Assembly (NCBI RefSeq): GCF_947241705.1
Contig: NC_079259.1
Coordinates: forward strand, 558,001 to 622,000
Source: Saccharomyces mikatae IFO 1815
Taxonomy: Eukaryota; Ascomycota; Saccharomycetes; Saccharomycetales; Saccharomycetaceae
DNA: 64,000 bases
Direction of reading: 5' to 3'
In this document: positions 50,827 to 63,364 of the stretch, one piece after another
Layout of the letters: each line of letters starts with the position of its first letter
How positions within the stretch are numbered: position 1 is the first letter of the stretch
The notes under the pieces: model-generated
The model's database searches: none
Told to the model about the DNA's origin: nothing
Seen by the model: only the letters and a program-made list of their open reading frames with translations
Made by a program: the position numbers and the translations under genes

Positions 50827-50926
50827 GATTCTTTGATTCTCCTCTAAATATTGGTATCTACTTAGTGTATTATGTCATGGATGTAAACGATATATGTATC
50901 ATTAAAGAATTCAAACCATGTTAGAT

Positions 50927-50946
50927 AATTTTTTTCAGCTCATCGC
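50927..50946 (-). promoter_or_regulatory. RRPE and PAC elements of RRP1
   Basis: Read on the minus strand, GCGATGAGCT (PAC, 50946-50937) is joined to TGAAAAAAATT (RRPE-like, 50937-50927), 101-120 bp upstream of the RRP1 ATG. This matches the MAK21 and RRP8 promoters in this window. Confidence 0.85.
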
Positions 50947-51016
50947 CTAATTTTTTCTCCAATTTCTTTACCTCTCGTGCCCCGTGATCATAATATAAAT
51001 AAGAGGATGATGAAAC

Positions 51017-52168
51017 TCATCCGTATAAATCTTTCAAACGCTTGAGTTGTTCTTCTGATTGCTTTGTCCCCTCCACTTTCTTGGCTTCCAATTCATCAAT
51101 ACTAACGATCTTGGGCTGCCTGAATCCTTCTTGTTCCTGCTTTCTCTTCAGGTATTCATACTTTGTAGGATTGGCAACTAAAACATGCTGTATCTTTTCC
51201 TTATCTTCAATTTCATCACGTATCCCCATCTCTTGAGCATGTGATCTAGCAAATTGGTTTAATTCATTTAATTTTAATCCTTCACCCGTCAAATGTCTAC
51301 GAAACATCTTTGACTTCTCATCAACTGAACCCAATGTTTCACTCTTATATAACCTCGATTTAGGATCATAATTACTCTCCATTGAATTTATATCATTCAA
51401 GTATGCAGCCCTATCTTCCCTCAACCTCGTTGATGCCCTATATAACTTGGAGTTTTCAGAATCGTCTTTTTTCAATGAACCTACGGAGTCCTTGTAAAGC
51501 TCTAACTTCATCAACTCTATCTCTTCGTCAGTATCCCAAAGCGTTTCGTCAGTTGGAGATTTCTCTTGGCCTTTTGTTTTATTTTTTTTATCACGTTCCC
51601 ACTTGTCTATCAATTCATTGTACTCCTTCCCTGAGTAACCATACCACCTATCTTTTCTGGAGTCCCAGTCATCGTCAGTGCCACGTACTAATATAGTACC
51701 ATTAACTTTGTTGTTTAAATTTAAATCTGATATTACTTTCTGCACTTTCCTAGGCTTTTCCATGCAATCTTTCTTCGTATGCCCTGTTTCACCACAGTTT
51801 TTACAGAACTTTGACGAATAAGAATCCCTAAAGGGCACATCATGTGGCTTAATTATTGTGAATTCATCCTTGATACCTAAACCAATCTTTGCTTCCGAAT
51901 TATTGTCAATATCTAAAGCCCCCCCCTTTGCTTTTTGTCTATGATGCACTAAATAATCGCTTTTCCCCACTTCTTCAGTTGTGCTCGCACCTTTATTGAT
52001 AGGTTCTTTCTCCTCCAGTCCTTTGGTCACATCCTTATAGTACCATGGTTGGTTTCTAATATATCTCGGAATATGGATATTTTCATTTTTGTCTTTTGCT
52101 AGTTGTAGCTGCTTTTTGTTTCGGTTATTGGCGTTTCTATTTTTATTATTTCTGTTATTGCTATTCAT
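51017..52168 (-). CDS. SLU7: Second-step pre-mRNA splicing factor
   Basis: The 383-residue product is recognised as Slu7 (about 382). A CCHC zinc knuckle (FCKNCGETGHTKKDC) has ligands C122, C125, H130 and C135. Slu7 works with Prp18 and Prp16/Prp22 in 3' splice-site choice, especially where the branch point and splice site are far apart. The N-terminus is Asn-rich. The 295-bp upstream gap runs to tRNA-Arg(ACG). Confidence 0.95.
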   Translation of the reverse strand: MNSNNRNNKNRNANNRNKKQLQLAKDKNENIHIPRYIRNQPWYYKDVTKGLEEKEPINKGASTTEEVGKSDYLVHHRQKAKGGALDIDNNSEAKIGLGIKDEFTIIKPHDVPFRDSYSSKFCKNCGETGHTKKDCMEKPRKVQKVISDLNLNNKVNGTILVRGTDDDWDSRKDRWYGYSGKEYNELIDKWERDKKNKTKGQEKSPTDETLWDTDEEIELMKLELYKDSVGSLKKDDSENSKLYRASTRLREDRAAYLNDINSMESNYDPKSRLYKSETLGSVDEKSKMFRRHLTGEGLKLNELNQFARSHAQEMGIRDEIEDKEKIQHVLVANPTKYEYLKRKQEQEGFRQPKIVSIDELEAKKVEGTKQSEEQLKRLKDLYG

Positions 52169-52455
52169 TTTTCACTATGGTCTTGGTATGCCAATAAAAC
52201 AGGTATCCTTGCCGGAAGCACTCTATAAATGGTATGCAGGATTGTTACAATACTTACTTAAATGACAAGTTTGTGCGATAGATGTTCTTAGGATGTATCT
52301 ATTACTTCCACTCACTAAAAAAAAGCAACAGGTACTTCGGCTGAAAGAAGCTCGTTGAATACTAGTAGAAGGCCTTTTGGTTTGAGAAATAGCACTAGTC
52401 GTGCCCATCACTCTTCCTCGATTCTTGTTGTAGGAAAAGAACACATGAAATTTAC

Positions 52456-52462
52456 AAAAAAA
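52456..52462 (-). terminator. Pol III terminator of tRNA-Arg(ACG)
   Basis: Seven T residues on the minus strand lie one base after the mature 3' end of the tRNA. Confidence 0.8.
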
Positions 52463-52463
52463 T

Positions 52464-52536
52464 CTTCCCCGCCAGGACTTGAACCTGGAATCTTCTGGTT
52501 CGTAGCCAGACGCCGTGACCATTGGGCCACGAGGAA
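52464..52536 (-). tRNA. tR(ACG): tRNA-Arg (anticodon ACG)
   Basis: A 73-nt cloverleaf. The acceptor stem TTCCTCG pairs with CGGGGAA and the discriminator is G. The anticodon loop CTACGAA gives ACG. B box GGTTCAAGTCC is present. No intron is visible. Delta LTR remains lie about 320-710 bp upstream, the usual Ty1/Ty2 target zone of Pol III genes. Confidence 0.96.
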
Positions 52537-52856
52537 CAAGATTACTCTGGTCGGTTTTAGATTATACTACTAGACGTGTGTCCAAAATTTCTGGATATCG
52601 AGACTTCATCTAATGTTCTTTCACACATGCCGTATAATCAGTTTTGAGCCGTAGATTACCTGTACGGCAACTGGTGTCAGTTTAATTTACACATAGTTAC
52701 TATAATCATTAGCTACTCAGAAGTAGTGCAAGAAATTTTATGGGAGCTGCCACTTAAACGTATGCATCAAATTTATCTAGGCCTTACTGAAAACTAAACG
52801 ATGAAAGCGTTGATATTATACTGGTTTTCTGAGAAATAGGTGGATTTTGAGATGAT

Positions 52857-52940
52857 TGTTGGGATTCCATTGTTGATAAAAACAATATTATTTGGTATAT
52901 AGAATATACTAGAAGTTCTCCTCGAGGATATAGGAATCCA
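52857..52940 (-). mobile_element. Ty1/Ty2 delta LTR fragment, reverse orientation
   Basis: About 84 bp match the 3' end of a delta LTR in reverse orientation, beginning TGTTGGGATTCCATTG. It stops abruptly next to a second, forward-oriented delta. It is an old, partial remnant. Confidence 0.85.
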
Positions 52941-52942
52941 AT

Positions 52943-53248
52943 TGTTGTAATATAAATCAACTATCATCTACTAACTAGTAGTCATTCTACTAGTATATTA
53001 TCATATACGGTGTTAGAAGATGACGCAAATGATGAGATATAGTCATCTAAATTAGTGGAAGCTGAAACGCAAGGATTGATAATGTAATAGGATAAATGAA
53101 TAACAACATATAAAACGATGATAATAATGTTTATAGAATTATGTAGAATTGCAGATTCCCTTTTATGGATTCCTAAATCCCCGAGGAGAACTTCTAGTAT
53201 ATCTACATACCTAATATTATTGTCTTATTAAAAAATGGAATCCCAACA
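52943..53248 (+). mobile_element. Solo Ty1/Ty2 delta LTR
   Basis: About 306 bp run from TGTTG to CCCAACA with delta-type sequence throughout. It is an LTR left after loss of a Ty1/Ty2 (Pseudoviridae-type) element. No internal domain is present. No obvious 5-bp target duplication flanks it. It lies upstream of tRNA-Arg(ACG), as expected for Ty1 targeting. It is slightly shorter than the standard delta and moderately diverged, so it is not a recent insertion. Confidence 0.92.
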
Positions 53249-53756
53249 ATTACATCAAACTCCACTATTATCTCAGTAATTAACGCCAAAACTTATCTGC
53301 GACAATGTGGAGGTGTATCTCTTTAGTCAGGCATCAATTTTTGGCTTGATCAAATAGATACATTTTTACTTTAGCAAATCGGGTTACAATCTCTTTTTAA
53401 TAGAATTTTCGATGTGGACGTCTTTAATTTTCCTATTCACAACATAAGCAATGAATATATACTAAACTCAAAAACTGATACATTGATTTAGGTAAAACTG
53501 TAAGATGAAAACAGAAAAACATGAACGCAGTTTTTAATTCTGTGTAATTACTTGAATCGGCTCTGGTGCTTTCTTCTTAATTCATGAATAAACTTTGTGT
53601 CTCTTGTTTTGCACTAGCAGAATGGGTGTGGAAAAGTCAAAATTAGTCCAAAAAAAAAAGATAAATAGATAAACGAAAGCCAAAGGGACTTATCGTAAAC
53701 GCTATCAAAAAAGCACTACAATTCGTTCACTAATCATTTGTTTATCACCCTCTTGA

Positions 53757-56474
<2,718 letters not shown>

Positions 56475-56816
56475 TTATTTCCTTGAATATACAAGTTCTT
56501 CATATGTACGATCTATATAAATATGAATATGATGGGTTTACGTAGAAGAGTAATGAAGCTCATTTGGAACTTTTGCTCGAGGAAACTTTAGCTTTTTTAA
56601 AATGCCCTAAAAGCTAATCGATACAGTTATAGTTAATAATACCTAATATGATCTTTTGTTAGTTGTGTCCTGAGTTCACGACTATCATAAATAACAGACA
56701 CTGTAAGAAGCTCTAAATTAAAAGAGTACGTATCACGCTACGGTGCCTGTGGTGAATATTATTAGGTACTATCAAAAGAGATAGAAACGCAAACTGAAAA
56801 AATAGACGCCAATGTA
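56475..56816. other. VTC5-YDR090C convergent intergenic region
   Basis: A 342-bp gap between two 3' ends. It is AT-rich with no gene or distinctive motif. Confidence 0.45.
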
Positions 56817-57749
56817 CTATACACTTAGCTTGGAATAACCATCTGAATCCGTTCTAACCACAACTCCATGGACAGCATGCAAAGTTTGAGTTCTTAACAA
56901 CGATCCTTCGTTTGCACTACTTTGTTCGTTTAAATCGTCTGCGTAGCTTGAAACATCATCGAGAGTAGAATTATTGTCCAAGTTATAGTCGGTAACATTT
57001 TGGTCATTTTTGCCGATGTTTTTTTCAATTTTTTCCTCCTGTTCTTCCTTTTGAACTTGGTTATTCTCTTCATCGATAATTTCACTTTTTGAAAGTAATC
57101 TGAACCTGCACCACCATATGAAGTGAGATACGAAAATCCCTATCTCCATTCCAGCAACTATAGAATATAGTATAATGCCCATAATGTCCATATTACCCAG
57201 AATGACACTGATGATGGATAACCAGGCTCCTAACGAATCGATAAACAAGAAAGCAAAGTTGATTCCGATAACACGACCCTTCCTTTTGGCTAGTTCAAAG
57301 TAGGGGGGAAGCAATCCAACAGCTAGTAAAACAGAAGCAGAAATACCAAAAATTAAATCGGGCCACTTAACACCTTTCTCGTAAAGAGGTCTCAGCCATA
57401 ATATGAAACCGACTTCCATGCCAACATCAGCCGCAATAACAACAGCTATAATCAATAAAATTTTCGATCTCGCCATACTGACTGGTGGATAATAACACGA
57501 TTGAATAAAACTTATAGAACAAAAGAACATAAAGAGATGTGGTTGAACTTGCAAAATAACATTACCTTTACTGACACAGAAATATATGGCAAACGGAATT
57601 CCAGAAACAACCCAAAGAAACATCATTAACGGTGGCAGCCCAGTACAATCTTTTTTTTTCCAATTATAGATAATTTGGGGAATTAACTGAACACACCAGC
57701 AGACTGTGGCTATAGTGGCCAAAGCTGTAGCAGCCTTCTCAGAGATCAT
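56817..57749 (-). CDS. YDR090C: PQ-loop membrane protein, function unknown
   Basis: The 310-residue product matches YDR090C. About seven hydrophobic segments are present. The first PQ motif is clear (CWCVQLIPQIIYNWKKKDCTG, residues ~18-38). The second repeat is divergent, with PP in place of PQ (GLLPPYFELAKRKG). The C-terminal ~80 residues are hydrophilic and acidic. PQ-loop proteins include lysosomal/vacuolar amino-acid exporters and SWEET relatives; no substrate is known for this one. Confidence 0.9.
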   Translation of the reverse strand: MISEKAATALATIATVCWCVQLIPQIIYNWKKKDCTGLPPLMMFLWVVSGIPFAIYFCVSKGNVILQVQPHLFMFFCSISFIQSCYYPPVSMARSKILLIIAVVIAADVGMEVGFILWLRPLYEKGVKWPDLIFGISASVLLAVGLLPPYFELAKRKGRVIGINFAFLFIDSLGAWLSIISVILGNMDIMGIILYSIVAGMEIGIFVSHFIWWCRFRLLSKSEIIDEENNQVQKEEQEEKIEKNIGKNDQNVTDYNLDNNSTLDDVSSYADDLNEQSSANEGSLLRTQTLHAVHGVVVRTDSDGYSKLSV

Positions 57750-58453
57750 GAATACCTACTATCAAACCTATTTTACGTTGTAGAAAATCCCAGTTTATAT
57801 TTTAGCGATTATATTGGTGTGGAGCACAACAGAAAGAAAAAAGTACATCAAGGTGGCATAATTTATATGAGTTCTTGCACGGGAGGTGTCATAAAGATGT
57901 AATCTAGTTAGTCATAGAAAAATATTACCGAAGAACGGCGTTTTCTTATTACCCGGAATCATTTTATCTGGCGCTCACATCGCGCAAATAATCAGGTGAT
58001 TTTTAAGCGGACTTTAATGTCATTCGGAGAAAGACATAGGCAAGCCAATAGGTTACTCATGAATTTATTACCATAGCAACTCGTTTATAGTTAATTTAAC
58101 TGCAAAAGAGATCCGGACAAAATAACGACTAATTAAAATACAACAGGTATATAGAATAAATAGAGAATAAATAGGGTGTAGCTGTTTTACAAAAAAAATG
58201 AAATAAAAATTGGAGTATGGATCACCGAAGAAAGTTGTTCACTTTCAGATTATGGGGTAATGAAAGCAGGAAATTGGAAACTCTTTATCAGTAAATTTTT
58301 AATAGAGAAGAACCACTCATTAGTCGGGAAGAAATTCAATGTATATCATACTCATTTTTTTGCATAAACATTATAACATCTTAATTATTTCTCCACATTT
58401 CTAATCCTCGAGCAAAAACAATCGTTCTCCTGGCTCTCCAAATTCCAATATGC
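57750..58453. other. YDR090C-RLI1 intergenic region
   Basis: A 704-bp gap with the YDR090C promoter and the RLI1 3' flank. A short tandem repeat (AGAATAAATAG twice, near 58153) is present. I see no gene. Confidence 0.45.
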
Positions 58454-60280
58454 TTAAATACCGGTGTTATCCAAGAAAAAGTAGTTTCCAGATGATTTTT
58501 GTTCTTTATCCATTTGAGAATCTAACTTGTTAATTCTTGGTCTGAAAGAGTTTGGATCTCTTCTGAAAGTGACATTCAAATTTTTCAAAAATCTGTTACA
58601 ACCAGTCAATAAAGATTCTGGGGCTCTTGCGTGAGCATTCTTGGAGGGAATACCTTCGAAGACAATGACCTTATCAGCAAGGTAAGTAGCCATGATGAAA
58701 TCGTGCTCGACAATGAAAGCAGTTTTCTTATTATGCAAGATGAATCTTCTGATAACTTTGGAACAAATGATACGTTGTTCGGAATCCAAGTAAGCAGATG
58801 GTTCATCAATCAAGTATATGTCGGCTGGGATACCCAATGCCAAGACGATGGCTACTCTCTGTAATTCACCACCAGACAAATGCTGGACTTCTTGGTCAAT
58901 AATGTCATCAATCCTTAAAGGTTTAACGACATCGGTCTGAAATTGTGGACTTAGGAACTGACCTCTAATTTTTTTGAAGAATAATTGTCTGACAGTACCA
59001 GGGAATTTTGGTGCGATTTTTTGTGGCTTCATAGAGACATTTAACTTAGGAATATCTTGCCCTTCATCGGGCTTCAAGGCACCAGCTAATAATTTAATTA
59101 AAGTAGTCTTACCAGTACCGTTTTCACCCATCATAACAAGAATTTCAGAATCAGAAAATTCACCTTCTTCTACATTCAATACAAAGTCACCTTGAGTTTT
59201 TCTCAAACTTGGGTAAGTAAAGGCGCGACTAGCAGAGTCATTTTGTAAGTCCTCGGTGGCATCGGCTATTCTAAATTGTAAAGCTTCCGTTCTAAATCTT
59301 AAATTCTCAGCAGGAATATGACCATCCAAGAAAATGTTGATACCTTCTCTGACAGAAGCTGGTAATGTAACAACACCGTAAACAGATGGAACACCGTATA
59401 TGATACAAACAAAATCAGAAAGGTAATCCAAAACTGACAAATCGTGCTCAACACAAATGACGTATTTGGTTGGAGCCAACAAAGACCTAATAATTTGAGC
59501 GGCATTCAAACGCTGTTTAACATCCAAATAAGATGAGGGTTCGTCAAACATATAAACATCAGCCTCTTGGACACATGACATACCAATGGCAAATCTTTGC
59601 AGTTCACCACCGGATAACTTGTCGATATCTCTCTTTAAAACGTGCTCTAATTGTAAAATTTTGATGTAGCGCTTCACATCCTCCGGAGTCTTTTCCATTC
59701 TCAATTTCAAAAGTTCACCCACTTTTTGGACCGGCCCTTTAATAGCACGAGGAATGTTATCAACATATTGAGGTTTAATAATAGCCTTGATATCATCTTC
59801 CAACATCTTGGTGAAGTAGTTCTGTAATTCAGAACCACGGAAGTATTTAATAATTTCTTGCCATTCGGGAGGATCATCAAAACGGCCCAGATTAGGCTTC
59901 TGTTTACCAGCTAAGATCTTCAAAGCTGTAGATTTACCAATACCGTTTGTACCGACTAAACCAAGGACTTGGCCTGGTCTTGGGGTTGGTAATCTGTGCA
60001 ATTTGAAACTATTGGCAGAGTAACGGTGAGTAACATGGGCTTCCAGATTAGTTGGCAAATTGATAATTTGAATAGCATCGAATGGACATTTTTTAACACA
60101 AATACCACAACCAATACATAGTATTTCGGATATGAATGCAATCTTTGAAGTTGGAGTTACTTCGATACATAATTTACCAGTTTTCACAACAGGACATGAA
60201 CGTTTGCACTCTTGACGACACTTCTTTGGTTTACATTTATCAGCGCTAACAATAGCGATACGACTGTTTTTATCACTCAT
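58454..60280 (-). CDS. RLI1: ABCE1 ribosome-recycling Fe-S ATPase
   Basis: From the ATG at 60280 ([11 protein letters not shown]) the product is 608 residues, the yeast Rli1 length; the frame is open seven codons upstream without ATG. Two 4Fe-4S clusters are bound by C16, C21, C25, C29 and C55, C58, C61, C65. Twin ATPase domains follow, with Walker [10 protein letters not shown] (110-118) and GENGTGKTT, and two LSGGELQ signatures. Rli1 splits ribosomes after termination and is needed for subunit export. It is the reason cytosolic Fe-S assembly is essential in yeast. Preferred codons are frequent, as in RPS13. Confidence 0.97.
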   Translation of the reverse strand: MSDKNSRIAIVSADKCKPKKCRQECKRSCPVVKTGKLCIEVTPTSKIAFISEILCIGCGICVKKCPFDAIQIINLPTNLEAHVTHRYSANSFKLHRLPTPRPGQVLGLVGTNGIGKSTALKILAGKQKPNLGRFDDPPEWQEIIKYFRGSELQNYFTKMLEDDIKAIIKPQYVDNIPRAIKGPVQKVGELLKLRMEKTPEDVKRYIKILQLEHVLKRDIDKLSGGELQRFAIGMSCVQEADVYMFDEPSSYLDVKQRLNAAQIIRSLLAPTKYVICVEHDLSVLDYLSDFVCIIYGVPSVYGVVTLPASVREGINIFLDGHIPAENLRFRTEALQFRIADATEDLQNDSASRAFTYPSLRKTQGDFVLNVEEGEFSDSEILVMMGENGTGKTTLIKLLAGALKPDEGQDIPKLNVSMKPQKIAPKFPGTVRQLFFKKIRGQFLSPQFQTDVVKPLRIDDIIDQEVQHLSGGELQRVAIVLALGIPADIYLIDEPSAYLDSEQRIICSKVIRRFILHNKKTAFIVEHDFIMATYLADKVIVFEGIPSKNAHARAPESLLTGCNRFLKNLNVTFRRDPNSFRPRINKLDSQMDKEQKSSGNYFFLDNTGI

Positions 60281-60430
60281 TATGGTCCGTCGTGTTTTCA
60301 AAAAACTTCTTGCAGAAGGCTTAGTGGAATTACGCTTAATTAATTTGTAATAATGAACTACAACGCAAAGAAATTAAAGGTTGATAGAAAGCTTCATTGT
60401 ATTTTTTTTTCACTTACATGTTGTAACTGA

Positions 60431-60463
60431 GCGATGCGATTGAAAAAAAAAGAAAAATTTTTC
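60431..60463 (-). promoter_or_regulatory. RRPE and PAC-like elements of RLI1
   Basis: GAAAAATTTTTC (60452-60463) is a good RRPE. GCGATGCGAT (60431-60440) differs from PAC at one or two positions. They lie 150-185 bp upstream of the RLI1 ATG. Confidence 0.5.
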
Positions 60464-61455
60464 AGTTACAAAACTACCCGGCTGCAGGTTTAATCTTAAA
60501 CACATGAGCAACAAGAAAAGCTTGGCTCTTTCAGTCATTATAATTAACTGTTGATAGGTTGTGAACAGGTTTATAAACTATATTGAAACAGCCATTATGT
60601 GTGATAGATGAAGCACCTATCACCGGGGCCTTTCTTGTTCTCCGCGGCGTTTTAAACGAAGTTCTTTTCAAATGTTACTCTTCTCGAATTTTACTGGAGC
60701 TTGATCATTGGTGACGACGAGAAAAATGGAACTTCGGCGGCTAATTTGATATCATTTGGTGGATATTACGTTCTTGAGTTCAATGTTTAAGAGTTTATAA
60801 TTCATCCATCAAAATATTTCTTAGATATTCAGTCATATTCTGGGGAAAATCACCGAGCTTCATCCTAGTATTTTACATAAAGGTTTGACTAAGATTAGTT
60901 AAAAAGCATAAGGCGAAGGATTTGATACTGCAATTTGGAATAACCACTATATAATACCCACTCTGTTTTCTGGCACGGCACTCCATGATCCAGTATTGTT
61001 TAATTTTATATACATTTTCAAACGAACGGTTCGTTTATTGTCAAAGCATAAAGATGCAATATAATAATATGTACTATAACTTCAGGATGCAAGCGAAAGG
61101 GCCATCAAAACCTTTCGCTGTTTGAATGGTAAATTCTCAAACACATGTCCTAAAGTTATAGATGTTTTAAAAATATAGTAACTTTTAATTGAAGAAGAAC
61201 AAAAGTTGATGAGGAGGATGTTTTCATGACTAATACTTTTTGAAAGCGGTCTTTATTTTTAACAACGTTTAGACGATGGCAACGTTAAGTAGTTCATTAG
61301 GCGTCATCTCAAATAGATGCTACTGAATAGTGGTGGATCAAAATGGAATATCTCCAGTGATGGACATTGATTCTCTTGTAAGGTTACATAAAACTTCATA
61401 TATGATAATCAAAAGTTCTTAGAAAAAAAGAACTGCACTTTTTGTTCCACTGTCG

Positions 61456-61916
61456 TTAGGCAATATATGGTAAAGGTCCATAAAATACTTTTCTAACCAC
61501 TAGCGTAAAGCAACTACAATTACTATAAAAAAACAAAATAGGTCGAAGCAAGGAGAACCGGCTCTCTAGTGTTTCTTTCTCCAATTTATTGATAGAATAC
61601 TGTAAAGCAAAAATAGAAACTAGTGATTTAAACAAAACTTGGTCCAAAAAAGGCCAAATAGATATCCTCGCTACAAATGGTTAGTAACCTACATTATCTC
61701 TTGTTTATCCTCAGAGGAGCAAATATATAATGCATCCCAATCCATATCACATTCTTCGTTCATACCAAATAAAAGGATTATTCGACATTGCTCCACCATG
61801 AAATTTGTTACCCGACCTTGGAACCTTTTTGAAACTAAGGATAAGCGATTTAGATGAAGGATGGTGCGCCACAACGTATCATAACAACTATCCTCAATCA
61901 AGTTTGCTCTATGCAT
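61456..61916 (-). pseudogene. Possible decayed F-box-like gene
   Basis: Two minus-strand open frames follow each other in different frames. The first (61916-61689, ATG start, 75 codons) includes DTLWRTILHLNRLSLVSKRF, which resembles the F-box core (LxxLSLVSKRF). The second (61680-61456, 75 codons including the stop, no ATG) reads WPFLDQVLFKSLVSIFALQY and continues protein-like. Together they look like pieces of one larger gene that has lost its frame. The match is by eye only; chance remains possible. Confidence 0.3.
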
Positions 61917-61973
61917 AATTAAGTATTTTTCAAAATTTCAATCGAGTAGTCCCATTATAGCATAACTACAAAA

Positions 61974-62691
61974 ATGGCCTCATTACCAAAAAGAATTATC
62001 AAGGTATGTTTTAATAGCTATAGTAGATTATATACAAAATCTGACATTCGCCCTATAGTGCCATCCCGTACTGATTTCTCATAATAGAATCTTAAACGAA
62101 TATACTAACTCGAGATGTTGAAAATATGGCCGTTTCTGACCGGTTTGCTGCAATGTTCTGCCTTTCTCTTTTCTCTTCTCTGAATAGTTGCGTATGAGGG
62201 ATTCAGCAGAACTTGCTACTTGGTTACCTAACACAAAGCCTTTCTCAAAATTTTTTTAGGAGACTGAGAAGTTGGTGAGTGATCCTGTTCCTGGCATTAC
62301 AGCAGAACCACATGATGACAACCTACGCTACTTCCAGGTAACAATCGAAGGCCCAGAACAATCGCCATATGAAGATGGTATTTTCGAATTAGAATTGTAT
62401 CTGCCCGACGACTACCCAATGGAAGCGCCGAAAGTACGTTTTTTAACTAAGATATATCACCCCAATATCGATAGGTTAGGTCGCATATGTCTTGATGTAC
62501 TTAAAACTAATTGGTCACCCGCTTTACAGATCAGAACTGTGCTACTCTCCATTCAAGCCTTGTTGGCTAGCCCTAACCCCAACGACCCTCTAGCCAATGA
62601 TGTTGCTGAAGATTGGATCAAGAATGAAGTAGGTGCCAAAGCTAAGGCTCGCGAATGGACAAAACTGTATGCCAAGAAGAAACCCGAGTAG
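61974..62691 (+). CDS. UBC13: K63-chain ubiquitin-conjugating enzyme E2, two exons
   Basis: Exon 1 is 61974-62003 ([10 protein letters not shown]) and exon 2 is 62260-62691 (ETEKLVSDP onward), giving 153 residues, the family length. The donor is GTATGT, the branch point TACTAAC is at 62103-62109 and the acceptor TAG ends at 62259. The HPN motif and catalytic Cys87 (GRICLDVLK) are intact. With Mms2 and Rad5, Ubc13 builds K63-linked chains on PCNA for error-free damage bypass. Confidence 0.97.
62004..62259 (+). other. UBC13: UBC13 spliceosomal intron
   Basis: A 256-nt intron with GTATGT donor, TACTAAC branch point at 62103-62109 and a T-rich tract ending TTTTTTTAG. The branch-to-acceptor distance is long (about 150 nt). 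Confidence 0.93.
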
Positions 62692-63364
62692 CCATTCATG
62701 TGTATTTTTCTATCACTTATATATATATATATATATATATATTACTGTTAAGCTGTAGCACAATAAAATGATAAATGTATGAATCGAAATTTTTCATTTT
62801 AAGAAACACATTTTTTAATTATGTAGCATCGCTAAAATGATTTTCTCTAACTTTAATTATACGCCAGAATTTTGCTAGACGCGTTTTAGTCTATTTTTTC
62901 AATCCTTTTCGTTTTTTTTCTCGCACCAAATTTTTCAACCGTTCGTTCCATGGAAGCCGGGATTGACTGCCCTACACCGTGATGTAAGCAATAGTCCGCT
63001 CGAGGGTCCACGTTTAATTCCGGATCATTAAATTGTCGATGTATTGCTAGTTATTGTCACTTTTGTTGATCCTATCATATTCTGAGTAGTGATAGACATT
63101 CATAGACAAACCTCTATTCGTTGCTCATTCAGTTGTTTACTCTCTAGTATTTACTCTCGCTGCCTGTCACTGCTGTTACAGAGTTTTAAGTGGAACAGAT
63201 TAATCAAAGAAAGTTATTAAACACAAGAACGTCGGTGGAGTTTGAAAACAGTCCGTTTCTGAATCTATTCGATTTTTTCATATTTTTAGTTAGTTCTTTT
63301 CCATCTCAATCATTGCACAAAAAGAAGTCTTAAAAAAGAACCATAGCATATACTCAACACATAT
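62692..63364. other. UBC13-DNF2 intergenic region
   Basis: A 673-bp tandem gap. It begins with the UBC13 3' flank and a (TA)n microsatellite (62718-62742). The DNF2 promoter follows, with one ACGCGT at 62879-62884. No further gene. Confidence 0.5.
62718..62742. repeat. TA dinucleotide microsatellite
   Basis: About twelve uninterrupted TA units lie just after the UBC13 stop, in its likely 3' UTR or polyadenylation region. Confidence 0.95.

Larger units (their letters stand above)
60281..61973. other. Long divergent RLI1-UBC13 intergenic region
   Basis: About 1.7 kb, long for this window. Near RLI1 there is a palindromic RRPE-like GAAAAATTTTTC (60452-60463) and a PAC-like GCGATGCGAT (60431-60440). 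The UBC13-proximal part holds two consecutive minus-strand open frames (61689-61916 and 61456-61680), described separately as a possible gene relic. The middle (about 60.6-61.4 kb) shows nothing I can identify. Confidence 0.6.

Noticed and set aside
60641-60648. Possible second PDRE (TCCGCGGC) near RLI1
   Set aside because: The last base departs from TCCGYGGA and I know of no link between RLI1 and Pdr1/Pdr3.
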